63,198 nt of DNA from the NCBI GenBank assembly GCA_910584585.1, contig CAJUBP010000025.1, forward strand, positions 1 to 63,198. Direction: 5' to 3'. The stretch is from an uncultured Lachnospiraceae bacterium. GTDB taxonomy: Bacteria; Bacillota; Clostridia; Lachnospirales; Lachnospiraceae. Within the stretch, counting starts at the first letter, position 1. The number at the start of each line of letters is the position of its first letter. The notes below the pieces were generated by a model. It was not told the DNA's origin and made no database searches. It saw nothing but the letters and a program-made list of their open reading frames with translations. Below are positions 8,800 through 17,004 of the stretch, piece after piece. Both the position numbers and the translations under genes were made by a program.

Positions 8800-9216
8800 T
8801 CAGCCACCAACCATCATCAGAAGATAAGAAACCAATAAAAACGGAACAAAGGCAATTCTTTCTTTTCCCGTTTTCTTTCCGAAAATCAGAAGCATCAATG
8901 ACCAAACGGCTGCAAACATAAGCCCTGTAAATAACAGCCTCAGATTCCCAATCCCTCCCAGATATACGCCGGTCACCACAAGGAGAATCCCATCTCCCAT
9001 TCCGGTTCTTCCCCGGCTGAGCCAACTGATCAGCATCATTGCCGCCCCTAAGAGCATTCCCAGCAGCATACTGTAGATGGAACATTCCGGATAAAACAGA
9101 TGCAGACATACGCCGCACACGCCAAACAGCAAAATATACATCAGCGTTAATTCTTTTCTTTTTACATCTTCCCAGGTACACAATCCCAGCAATCCCAACA
9201 CCATAAATTTCTGCAT
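8800..9216 (-). CDS. Prepilin peptidase (A24 family), second copy
   Basis: A 138-residue polytopic membrane aspartyl protease of the TadV/CpaA size class. It has an early Asp (CTWEDVKRKELTL) and the GxGD signature in RTGMGDGILLV, the two catalytic aspartates expected of A24 enzymes. The ATG at 9216 is preceded by GGAGGT. It lies between two TadE-like genes and is the second such peptidase in the operon (the other is at 16398-16892). It may be devoted to the pseudopilins rather than to the Flp pilin. Confidence 0.8.
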   Translation of the reverse strand: MQKFMVLGLLGLCTWEDVKRKELTLMYILLFGVCGVCLHLFYPECSIYSMLLGMLLGAAMMLISWLSRGRTGMGDGILLVVTGVYLGGIGNLRLLFTGLMFAAVWSLMLLIFGKKTGKERIAFVPFLLVSYLLMMVGG

Positions 9217-9217
9217 A

Positions 9218-10087
9218 TCACTTACCTCCGCATCTTGCACAGGCTCTTTTATTTCCAACCTGCTCTTTCAACACCATATAAATTGTTCTCTTTAATCCGC
9301 TGCAGTCTATCTTCATATGATAGCAATCTCCTTCCCTGGTAATATATACGATACCTCCCGGCTTCTTCTTCCGCACACAATGCCCGCATGGCTTATACTT
9401 CTTTCGTATGGTCTCATTCACGGCTGCTGACTGAATTGTGAGCTTCAGATGACTGCAGTCCCGTCTGGAGTGGTACACATTTTCCGTCGGGGTGAGATAG
9501 ACCCATTCTTTCCCCTCCCGATTATCTGTACCGCTTTGATTTCCCACCCACCGGCGCATTCTGCAGCTGTTTGACAGGGACAGGCTTCGCCTGCCAAAAA
9601 AGTTCAGGGGAAAACGCATACGATAGGACACTGACAAATCAATGGTATCCGCCCCCGCTTTGCCGCTCTTCCAAGAAAATCCTGCCACCCCAAATTCTAT
9701 GCCTGACATGGGACATTTTTGAACTGCCAGTTCTTTATAAAACATGGCTTTCGTTAAATTTTCCGCCTCTTTCTGTGAAACGCCTCCAAACAGTGATGCT
9801 TCCGCCGCTGCCTGATCCAATGAATTGCCCACAATATACTGAACTTGCATCATCCGAAATAAATACAGAATCATTATCATTGCAAAAAGAAAGATCGGAA
9901 GGGCCAGCGCCGCTTCTACCGTTAAACTTCCCGGAAGAAGGGCATGAAAAAGTGCCTTTGGCGGGGAATACCCATAACTTTTTTCTATATATTTTTGCCT
10001 GAGAGAGCTTTTTTCGTTTTCCTTTCCAGTTATCCAAGGCACTTTTTCATGCCCTCCTTCCCAGTATGATAAATAATTTCTGTCCAT
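9218..10087 (-). CDS. TadE-like pseudopilin with duplicated Cys-rich C-terminal motif
   Basis: A 289-residue protein. The first 50 residues are a hydrophilic cytosolic leader. PGSLTVEAALALP (about 53-65) then has the prepilin Gly cleavage site with Glu at +5, followed by a membrane helix. The extracytoplasmic part ends in two copies of a cysteine module: VYHSRRDCSHLKLTI with PCGHC, and CYHMKIDCSGLKRTI with CARCGGK, which looks like metal-binding or disulfide knuckles. The ATG shares a base with the stop codon of the DUF5702 gene. A 26-bp inverted repeat pair lies inside the first 52 codons. Its role is probably a minor pilin or adhesive tip subunit. Confidence 0.75.
   Translation of the reverse strand: MDRNYLSYWEGGHEKVPWITGKENEKSSLRQKYIEKSYGYSPPKALFHALLPGSLTVEAALALPIFLFAMIMILYLFRMMQVQYIVGNSLDQAAAEASLFGGVSQKEAENLTKAMFYKELAVQKCPMSGIEFGVAGFSWKSGKAGADTIDLSVSYRMRFPLNFFGRRSLSLSNSCRMRRWVGNQSGTDNREGKEWVYLTPTENVYHSRRDCSHLKLTIQSAAVNETIRKKYKPCGHCVRKKKPGGIVYITREGDCYHMKIDCSGLKRTIYMVLKEQVGNKRACARCGGK
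9933..10061. repeat. 26-bp inverted repeat pair inside a pseudopilin gene
   Basis: Arms at 9933-9958 and 10036-10061 are reverse complements over 26 bp with one mismatch; the inner 20 bp (9939-9958 and 10036-10055) are perfect. They enclose 77 bp and lie within codons 9-52 of the TadE-like gene. In mRNA they would form a 20-26 bp stem; in DNA they are suitable ends for a small inversion. Confidence 0.95.
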
Positions 10088-11643
10088 TAATAAAATAGCG
10101 GATACCTGCTGTCAAAGTGATAGATTCCATCCTTTTCTTTTGCAGTGGTAATCAGACTCAGAAACATTGACTCTGCCGCCGAAACAACTCCGGCCTCTAT
10201 TCCCTGTATCAAATGATCCATAGAAAACTTTTCTTCCCCCGGCAGCAATCTGATATTTTGCTCCATCACATCCATAGCGCGGCATACCAACGTATCTTCT
10301 TTTACAGAAAGCATCAGAATCTGCAGATATTCACGGTAATCCAATCCCCGTTCTTCCTGCTGTCCGCTGCTTTTGTCCAATGCTTTCTGCCCCAGGAACA
10401 CATCGCTCTGCCATTCAGACGTCTCCTTGATCAATGGCACTTTTCCTCCTGCCAAAAGACATCTGACATCCAGCACACTTTCCATATAACTCCATGCAAG
10501 CAAAATTCCAATCTGAACGGCCTGTATCAGCGGAGGAATTCCGGTAAAGCCGACAGCAGCAGCAGCCATCTCCAGCGCAAGGGCCTGCTTGCCGCTGTCC
10601 TGCATAATTGTTGCAAAATTACCGGCTTCCCGAAGCAGAAGCAGCCTTTTTGCCACTTGCTCCAGATTCCGGGCATCCGTATCTTTTCCGCCGATACAAT
10701 ATTCCAGTTCATAATCCAGAGCATGGCTGGCGCATCCGCCGGATCCGGCGCCGCTTTGGCAGGAAAAATAAGTATTCAGATATTGTAAAAGCCATAGCTT
10801 TTCTAATGTTTCTTCGCTCTCTTTTACCAGATTTCCAGCTTCTTTTTTCCGATTCTGAATGCTTTCTTTCAAGGAAATGCCTTTTCCTGAAATCCCAGAA
10901 GGATTTTCCACGACAAGAGTTAAAACCGGAGACTTTTTCCACAAAGTTACAAAATCCATGGGATTTTCCGGCAATGCTTCCCCCTGCGGCGCTCCCTCTG
11001 CTGTTTTGATTGAGGCATTTGAGCCTCCTGCCCCTGCTGACGTATTTTTTTCCTCAACCTCTGCGGCTTCGGCAGCCTCCTCTGCGGCTTCGGCAGCTTC
11101 TTTTGCTTCTTCCGCCGCCTCCTGCGCCAGTTTCCACTTTTCTTCTGCCTCGCGGCTGCTTTTTTCCAGCTCTTCTCCCTGTTTCAGGATCCCTTTCATT
11201 GTATCAGCCGCATGTTCTGCGAGCTGTGCTTTCATCGCCCTGCATGCCTGTTCCCGGAATGGCTTTCCTTTCTGATCTGTTGCCAGAGCATATTTTTCAA
11301 TCTCCACATTCTTCCATGAGATCTGGTAAAATCCCTTTTCCTTTTGCTCCAAAGCGGCTTCCTCCATCATGATTCCTTCCAGCGCCGCCAGATTCAACTG
11401 TCCGTTTTCATCATTTCCATCCAGAAACAGCATATGATAACTTTCCCACATGGGCACGTGATATCCGCCGAACATTGATTCCATCCTAAGCTGCAGACTG
11501 CGCTGCGAAATCCTTGCAAGCGCCTGCACCCTTGACGCTTCCAGCAGAGAAAAAATCAGGGAGAGTATAATAGTCAGAGTCAATGCCAGAAACAGCGTAA
11601 TGCTGCCATTGCAAGTCTTCAGTCCTTCAGATCTTCTTTGCAT
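10087..11643 (-). CDS. DUF5702 protein, TadG-like
   Basis: About 518 residues with one N-terminal membrane helix (GSITLFLALTLTIILSLIFSLLEASR) and a large extracytoplasmic domain. The motif MESMFGGYHVPMWESYHMLFLD is characteristic of the DUF5702 family in clostridial Tad loci. An Ala/Glu-rich coiled-coil stretch (about 180-215) follows. The signal has Gly before the helix but lacks Glu at +5. The family sits where TadG occurs in proteobacteria. The gene overlaps the Flp pilin gene by 17 bp from the chosen ATG at 11643 (AGAAGG upstream); an ATG at 11670 lacks a ribosome site. Confidence 0.8.
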   Translation of the reverse strand: MQRRSEGLKTCNGSITLFLALTLTIILSLIFSLLEASRVQALARISQRSLQLRMESMFGGYHVPMWESYHMLFLDGNDENGQLNLAALEGIMMEEAALEQKEKGFYQISWKNVEIEKYALATDQKGKPFREQACRAMKAQLAEHAADTMKGILKQGEELEKSSREAEEKWKLAQEAAEEAKEAAEAAEEAAEAAEVEEKNTSAGAGGSNASIKTAEGAPQGEALPENPMDFVTLWKKSPVLTLVVENPSGISGKGISLKESIQNRKKEAGNLVKESEETLEKLWLLQYLNTYFSCQSGAGSGGCASHALDYELEYCIGGKDTDARNLEQVAKRLLLLREAGNFATIMQDSGKQALALEMAAAAVGFTGIPPLIQAVQIGILLAWSYMESVLDVRCLLAGGKVPLIKETSEWQSDVFLGQKALDKSSGQQEERGLDYREYLQILMLSVKEDTLVCRAMDVMEQNIRLLPGEEKFSMDHLIQGIEAGVVSAAESMFLSLITTAKEKDGIYHFDSRYPLFY

Positions 11644-11794
11644 TTCCTGAAACCTTCTTGAGCACATCATTCACTAGCTGGCTGATCTGCGTTTTGAACA
11701 ATGCCACCAAGCTAATTAGCACCACGATAATCAAAATAACTTCCACCACGCCCATACCATCTTCTTCTGTTAAAAATCTTTTAAATTCTCTCAT
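11627..11794 (-). CDS. Flp-type type IVb pilin
   Basis: A 55-residue prepilin. The leader MREFKRFLTEEDG is followed by MGVVEVILIIVVLISLVALF, giving a type IV cleavage after Gly with Glu at mature +5. This is the major pilin of the Tad (Flp) fimbria, processed by an A24 peptidase encoded in the same operon. AGGAGGAAGAAA precedes the ATG at 11794. An in-frame GTG at 11839, also after an AGGAGC site, could give a form 15 residues longer. The gene is preceded by three tandem leader repeats. Confidence 0.88.
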   Translation of the reverse strand: MREFKRFLTEEDGMGVVEVILIIVVLISLVALFKTQISQLVNDVLKKVSGNAKKI

Positions 11795-11800
11795 TTTCTT

Positions 11801-11923
11801 CCTCCTAAAAATATTCGTTCCTTTCCATTTCAGCCACACAGGCTCCTAAAAAATAATTGTCTCTTTACATATCAGCCATAAAGGCTCCTAAAATAATCGT
11901 TCCTTTCCATTTCAGCCGTAAAG
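11801..11923. repeat. Three 40-42 bp tandem repeats in the pilin leader
   Basis: Units 11801-11841, 11842-11883 and 11884-11923 are imperfect copies of one another. On the coding (minus) strand each ends with TTTTAGGAG[C/G], so the pilin has three ribosome-site-like sequences in a row. One unit carries a 12-codon open frame starting ATGGAAAGGAAC. This explains the otherwise long gap after the TadC gene. Confidence 0.85.
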
Positions 11924-11973
11924 GCTCTTTACACAGAAATTTTACGCCGGAAACCACCTCCAATTGCAACGAC

Positions 11974-13254
11974 TCAAATATTAAGCGTCAGTCCGGCCGG
12001 CACTACCAGAATTACCAGCACAAGTACAAGCATAATCCCCATAGGGAGCAAAAGCTTGGTCCCCGCCTCTTCTCCTGCTTTCCTGGCCTCTGCCTTTCTC
12101 TGCTCAAAGGCCTCTTTCTCTTCTTCCTCCAGAAGACGCTGCAGCCCCTCAGAACCTTTCCTGATATTTTGGACAATCAGAGACGACAATTTGCGGTATA
12201 CGCTAAGTTCACATCTTGTCCCGAAATTCTCAAAGGCCTGTAGTTCTCCCACCCCTTCCTGAATCTCATGGAGAACTGTCACCATCTCTTCATATGCTTC
12301 ACGTCTGTCCACCTCCCTTTGTTTCCTTCTTGCCTGATAGGCTCCCGCAATTTTCTCCCAGGCCAGTGTCAGATTCATTCCCGCCCCCAACAACAGCGAT
12401 AACTGACTGACAATCTCAGAATAATCCAGAAGCATCTGGCGGCGGCGCTGCAGCTCTTTCTTCTTTTTCTCTTCTTTCTCAGAAAAAATAACAGCAGCCG
12501 CACCGGCAATTCCCAGGAGAGCCATAATCCCACTCCGGTTTTCCTTCTGTTCCTTCCAGATAATTTTCCTGTCCTCTAATTCCTCCGGAAGTTCCAGATA
12601 ATCAGCATCTTCTCTGTGATTCTCCGAAACCAGCAGTTTCTCAAGCTTCTCCGCAAAAAGTTCCTGCTCTGATTTTTCTTTGGGCACCGCCCGGACAAAA
12701 AAGCGATACAGGCAGATTTCTTCCTGACAGGTTAACTCCGCTGTGATTTCCACCAAAATCGGCTCCTTCGGCGACACAATCAGGTTTCCCTCTGCATCAA
12801 ACACTTCATAATCTGAAAAGCGGTAATCCGCTTCCACTGCGCCCTCCTGGAGAGTCTCAGGCAGATACAGCGGCTCACTTACTGATTCCAGAGAAGGATT
12901 GTCTCCCGGCACAACCTGATCCAATTCCTCCTTTGCTCTGTCCAGGTATTCCTGTCTCTCTTTCTTTGTCAGTTTCTTTTCTTCCACCTGAATTTTCATG
13001 GGATACTGTTCCAGCAAACCTTCCGCGTCCACCAAAAAATCCTTTTCTTCCATTCCCTGTCCCGGCCCATTCCTGGGAACCTGCTTCTTGGCGCTGCCGG
13101 CATCCATTCCTTCAAAAACCGCCCCAAGAAAAAAGCCCGCTGCAAGAAGCAATGCCGCCTCATACAATCTCTTCCGATATCCCAGTTTTTTAAATCTCCA
13201 GGATGCCGCTGCGCAAACTGCCGCAGCTATCATATATCCATACATACTTCTCAT
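11974..13254 (-). CDS. TadC-like type II secretion F-domain platform protein
   Basis: About 426 residues. N-terminal membrane helices (MRSMYGYMIAAAVCAAASW; AALLLAAGFFLGAVF) are followed by a hydrophilic region of about 200 residues not found in standard TadC. A core resembling the T2SSF domain follows (SQLSLLLGAGMNLTLAWEKIA, VGELQAFENFG), with a terminal helix (LLLPMGIMLVLVLVILVVPAG). With TadB it would form the inner-membrane platform of the Tad pilus. The start is uncertain: ATGs at 13254 and 13281 are both possible and neither has a textbook ribosome site. Confidence 0.75.
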   Translation of the reverse strand: MRSMYGYMIAAAVCAAASWRFKKLGYRKRLYEAALLLAAGFFLGAVFEGMDAGSAKKQVPRNGPGQGMEEKDFLVDAEGLLEQYPMKIQVEEKKLTKKERQEYLDRAKEELDQVVPGDNPSLESVSEPLYLPETLQEGAVEADYRFSDYEVFDAEGNLIVSPKEPILVEITAELTCQEEICLYRFFVRAVPKEKSEQELFAEKLEKLLVSENHREDADYLELPEELEDRKIIWKEQKENRSGIMALLGIAGAAAVIFSEKEEKKKKELQRRRQMLLDYSEIVSQLSLLLGAGMNLTLAWEKIAGAYQARRKQREVDRREAYEEMVTVLHEIQEGVGELQAFENFGTRCELSVYRKLSSLIVQNIRKGSEGLQRLLEEEEKEAFEQRKAEARKAGEEAGTKLLLPMGIMLVLVLVILVVPAGLTLNI

Positions 13255-13318
13255 CTTCCCTATCCCGCCTGCTTCACTCATCTCACCCACAGGACACATA
13301 TCCACACATACTTTTTCC

Positions 13319-14059
13319 TTATACCTGAATATCCACAATCTTCTCCGCCAGCCAGCAGGCACAGCCATAAACCGCAAGGGCCGCAGTCATAATTCCGATT
13401 CCCAGCCAGTTTCCGTAAAGCGGCTCTAAAAACTCCGGCGAAGTAATGCCTACATAGGCCAGAATTCCAAAAGGTACAAGATTCATAATGTTCATTTCCA
13501 TCTGTTTTGCTGCGATTACCACTTCAATTTCCCGCTTTATCTCTGCCTTTTGGCGGATTTTATCCGCTGAGTTCTGGAAAATTTTCAAAAAATCTCCGCC
13601 GCTTCGCTTCGCGAATCCAAAAACCTGCGAAAAGCTGCTGATTTCTTCTATACCGCACCGTTCTGCCAGATCTTCCAACAGGGATTCCAGCGTTACATTT
13701 AACTTTACCTGATGGTTGATATACGCAAATTCCCGGGCCATTACCGCCTCTTCGCCGTAGAGTTTCACGAATTCTTCTCTGGCATGTACAAATGCGTTTT
13801 CCATAGCATATCCTGCTTTCAATGCCGTAACTGCCATCTGAAGTATCTCCTTGAACTGAAACAGCATTTCTCCTTTTCTTTTTTTCAGCAGATGACGGCT
13901 GAAAGCTCTTTTTACCGGAAGATACAGAATTACCGAAGATGCCATCATACATCTGTTATGGTAAAACAGCCAGGAAACAGCTCCTGCAAGCCCCGCTGTA
14001 ATCCCCAGGCAGAGGATCTTTTCTTTCCAATTTAAAACATAAACTTTATAGTTCCTCAC
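13319..14059 (-). CDS. tadB: TadB-like type II secretion F-domain platform protein
   Basis: About 246 residues: two N-terminal helices, a cytosolic T2SSF core (FKEILQMAVTALKAGYAMENAF, FSQVFGFAKRSGGDFLKIF, MEMNIMNLVPFGILAYV) and a C-terminal helix. It is a platform subunit paired with the TadC-like protein. The GTG start at 14059 is chosen because GGAGGAAGG lies just upstream within the end of tadA; an in-frame GTG at 14080 is the alternative. It overlaps tadA by 14 bp. Confidence 0.82.
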   Translation of the reverse strand: MRNYKVYVLNWKEKILCLGITAGLAGAVSWLFYHNRCMMASSVILYLPVKRAFSRHLLKKRKGEMLFQFKEILQMAVTALKAGYAMENAFVHAREEFVKLYGEEAVMAREFAYINHQVKLNVTLESLLEDLAERCGIEEISSFSQVFGFAKRSGGDFLKIFQNSADKIRQKAEIKREIEVVIAAKQMEMNIMNLVPFGILAYVGITSPEFLEPLYGNWLGIGIMTAALAVYGCACWLAEKIVDIQV

Positions 14060-15260
14060 AACCTTCCTCCATTCCTGCACGGTACAATTTGCCCTTGTGA
14101 ATCAACTCTCCTGTCTTCACCCAACTGCCGGTAACCCTTCCGTCCTGTTCCCCCATTTCCGTGAATTCATACAGAGGATTCAGCCGGATTCTATCTTCTT
14201 CCATACCTGCCACTTCCACAATCGACAGCATCCGCCTGCTTCTGTCCCGCAGCCTGCCCAAATGCACCAGGATATCCACGCCGGCCGCAATTTGGGAGCG
14301 GATTGCCAACAATGGAAGCTCCATTCCCATCAGCACCATAGTCTCCATTCTGCTCAGCATATCCTGACAGCTGTTGGCATGCCCGGTGCTAAGAGAGCCG
14401 TCATGCCCGGTATTCATCGCCTGAAGCATGTCCAGACATTCCGCTCCCCGGATCTCTCCTACGATAATCCGATCCGGCCGCATGCGCAGCGCTGTCCGTA
14501 TTAAATCTCTTATGGTAATCGCCAGGGTCCCCTGGGGACCTCCGGTTCTGGTTTCCAAGCGAACCAGATTCTCAATTCCCTGAAGCTGCAATTCTGCGGA
14601 ATCTTCAATTGTTATCACACGTTCTGACTTTGGAATAAATTCAGAAAGGGCATTTAGAAATGTTGTTTTTCCTGATCCGGTACCTCCGGAAATGAATATG
14701 TTATAGCCGGCTTTCACCAGTTTTTCCAAGAACTCCGCGCACTCCCTGCTGATGGAACCGCCTGCAATCATCTGCTCCATCAATACGGGATGTTTGGGAA
14801 ATTTACGGATTGACACTACCGGTCCCTCTAAAGCCACCGGCGGGAGCACCACATTCACCCTGGAACCATCTTCCAGTCTGGTATCCGCAATAGGCTCCGC
14901 TTCATTCACCATCCGGTTGTGATTTCCCACAATTTGCTGAATAATATCCTCCAGCTTTTCTCTGGAAGAGAAACATTTATCCCAAAAGCGGATCTCTCCG
15001 TTTTTTTCGTAGAAAATATGATCCGCGCCGTTTACCATAATCTCCGTAACATCATCTTCATTTAACAGTTCCTGCAATACGTCCAGCTTCCGCAGAGAGT
15101 GAAACACCCGCATGCGCAGTTCCTTACGCCAGGCCAAAGGGATGACCCGTTCTCTGGCTGCCCTGCAGATCTCTTCGTCAATCACCGCCAGAATCTCTTC
15201 TTCCGCGTGTTCTCTTGTCATGTCCAGCTGCTCCAGAACCCGTTTTTTAATCTGTTCCAC
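14046..15260 (-). CDS. tadA: TadA/CpaF secretion ATPase
   Basis: About 404 residues, a hexameric cytosolic motor ATPase that powers Flp pilus assembly. It has Walker A GGTGSGKTTFLNAL, the Asp box VITIEDSAELQL, Walker B RMRPDRIIVGEIRGAE and the His box NTGHDGSLSTGHANS. GGGGGTACAAG in front of the GTG at 15260 supports that start, which lies within the 3' end of the TadZ-like gene. All nucleotide-binding motifs are intact. Confidence 0.95.
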   Translation of the reverse strand: MEQIKKRVLEQLDMTREHAEEEILAVIDEEICRAARERVIPLAWRKELRMRVFHSLRKLDVLQELLNEDDVTEIMVNGADHIFYEKNGEIRFWDKCFSSREKLEDIIQQIVGNHNRMVNEAEPIADTRLEDGSRVNVVLPPVALEGPVVSIRKFPKHPVLMEQMIAGGSISRECAEFLEKLVKAGYNIFISGGTGSGKTTFLNALSEFIPKSERVITIEDSAELQLQGIENLVRLETRTGGPQGTLAITIRDLIRTALRMRPDRIIVGEIRGAECLDMLQAMNTGHDGSLSTGHANSCQDMLSRMETMVLMGMELPLLAIRSQIAAGVDILVHLGRLRDRSRRMLSIVEVAGMEEDRIRLNPLYEFTEMGEQDGRVTGSWVKTGELIHKGKLYRAGMEEGCEEL

Positions 15261-16401
15261 CTTGTACCCCCGCAATCTGTCTGGCGTAATCGCCCAGTTC
15301 TCCCCAAATCCACTGCTGCATCTTCTCTCCCCGGCGAAATCCTTTATTCAGCTCCGGAAGCTGCAGATACGAAATTTTCCGCTCTAACTGAGGATTTTCC
15401 TGCCTTGCCGCAATCTGTTTAAAATGCTTCCTGGCATTCTCCGGCAGTTCTCCCGGTTCTGAGACAATGTATACTTTGCCGCATAATTCCAGCAAATTGA
15501 AAAACCCGGAAAACATCATGCCCAAGTCCAGAATAAGCGCTTCATAGCCGCTCTTTTCCGCCAGCAGCCTGATAAACTGAAGGTAATCCCGGCCAGACAC
15601 CTCTCCCAGACATTCGCTGTCCCTGGCGGGAGGAATATAGTCAAATCCCTCCAGAGAATAAACTGCGCTGTCAATGCAGTCACTGATATTCCCCTCTCCG
15701 GTAAGGCACAGATACATTACATCCAACAAATCCCGCTGATAATTTTCCCCAAGCCATTCTTCAAATCCGGCGCATTCCCTGAAGTTTACATAAAGCACCT
15801 TCTCCTTTGGACTCAGCGCCTGGGCCAGAGTCAGCGCAAAAGGAGTCTGCCAGATGCTGTGGGCCGGAGAGTAAATACCCAGAATCTCCCTGTTTGCCAA
15901 TGTCAGCTCCTGTTCCGGGATCCCCAGTTTTTGATAATAGAAAAATATCTCTCTTACCATTTGAGAAGCAGCCTGATATTTACTGATGACAGGAAAGTTC
16001 TGCGCCAGATCCGGCAGGTTCTGCTTCACGGATGAATCGGTCAAATAGATCCAGAGAATTCTGCCGCTGTTCTCCTTCTGTTCTCTTTGCAGTTTCGGCT
16101 CCGTCTGCATTCCTGTCTGTACCGCTGTCTTGTGTTCCGTTACCGCTTCTTCTGCCTGCGCCGATAATTCCTGCAATGCCAATGCTGCTTTCATCTGGGC
16201 CGTAATTGCAGGCTCTTCCCAGAATCCGCTGCCCAGAAGAACCACATCCACATCTCCCGCTTTCTGAAATTCCAGAAAATTCTCCGGAGCGGAAAAACTG
16301 CTGCCGCATACCCGATCTCCCCTCTCCAGGGAAAGCCATTCTCCCAGCCTCTGTCCATATGTCCTGTCCGTATCACAGACAGCAATTGAAATCTTTCTCA
16401 A
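15247..16401 (-). CDS. TadZ/CpaE-like polar localization protein with degenerate P-loop
   Basis: About 384 residues. Residues 1-70 resemble a receiver-like fold (ISIAVCDTDRTYGQRL), followed by a Gln/Glu-rich linker. A MinD/ParA-like domain begins EILGIYSPAHSIWQTPFALT, where the usual Gly-Lys-Thr of the P-loop is absent. TadZ proteins place the pilus machine at the cell pole. The TTG start at 16401 is supported by GGAGGTGGCTTA and overlaps the preceding peptidase gene by four bases. Assignment rests on the position before tadA and the deviant-Walker layout. Confidence 0.68.
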   Translation of the reverse strand: MRKISIAVCDTDRTYGQRLGEWLSLERGDRVCGSSFSAPENFLEFQKAGDVDVVLLGSGFWEEPAITAQMKAALALQELSAQAEEAVTEHKTAVQTGMQTEPKLQREQKENSGRILWIYLTDSSVKQNLPDLAQNFPVISKYQAASQMVREIFFYYQKLGIPEQELTLANREILGIYSPAHSIWQTPFALTLAQALSPKEKVLYVNFRECAGFEEWLGENYQRDLLDVMYLCLTGEGNISDCIDSAVYSLEGFDYIPPARDSECLGEVSGRDYLQFIRLLAEKSGYEALILDLGMMFSGFFNLLELCGKVYIVSEPGELPENARKHFKQIAARQENPQLERKISYLQLPELNKGFRRGEKMQQWIWGELGDYARQIAGVQGGTD

Positions 16402-16892
16402 TAAGCCACCTCCATAGCTATGATATATCCAATTAATATTGCAATTGAAAAATGAATGATATGTTGATTCCCCTGACTCTTCGGATATTGAGAGAACCGT
16501 CCCGCCGCAAGCGCCTGACGTATATAATCCCCGAATATGCATAGACGTGAAATCAGATTGCGATGATACAGCATTTTGCCAAGAGACATTCCTGCTGCCG
16601 TCAGAAAAGATATCATTATTGTTACAGTAAGGATTTCCAAGTTCCAGATTCCGCCGATCACGGAAAATAATTTGATGTCACCTGCCCCAAGGACATGTAT
16701 GAGAAATAACAGATAACATAAGATCACCGGTATAGAAACGTTTCTGAGAAAAATGCCAACTCCCTTCCATCCCGCTTCTGCAAGCTGAAAGAAAAGTCCC
16801 GCCGCTAATCCGCTCAAAATCAGCCGGTTCCTGATTTTGCCGCTTTGTATGTCCATTACCGCTGCCAGAATCAGCAGCAGGATCGTGAACAT
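16398..16892 (-). CDS. Prepilin peptidase (A24 family), first gene of the Tad operon
   Basis: About 164 residues with four to six membrane helices and the two A24 aspartates: AAVMDIQSGKIRNRL and the GxGD motif in HVLGAGDIKLFSVIGG. It cleaves and usually N-methylates type IVb prepilins. The ATG at 16892 lies nine bases after GGGGAA; an in-frame GTG at 16901 is an alternative. It is the promoter-proximal gene of the pilus operon. Confidence 0.85.
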   Translation of the reverse strand: MFTILLLILAAVMDIQSGKIRNRLILSGLAAGLFFQLAEAGWKGVGIFLRNVSIPVILCYLLFLIHVLGAGDIKLFSVIGGIWNLEILTVTIMISFLTAAGMSLGKMLYHRNLISRLCIFGDYIRQALAAGRFSQYPKSQGNQHIIHFSIAILIGYIIAMEVAY

Positions 16893-16939
16893 GAATTTCA
16901 CTTCCCCAATTCATCACCTCTTTTTCTTGATTTCTTAGG

Positions 16940-16968
16940 ATTATAGACTATGTTCCCCCTCTTGTAAA
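16940..16968 (-). promoter_or_regulatory. Sigma-A promoter of the Tad operon
   Basis: Minus strand TTTACA (16968-16963), a 17-bp spacer and a perfect TATAAT (16945-16940). It is the only clear promoter seen before the eleven or twelve leftward genes of the pilus locus. Confidence 0.8.
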
Positions 16969-17004
16969 GTAGGTATGGGCAATTTATTCATTTTTGTAAG
17001 TATT

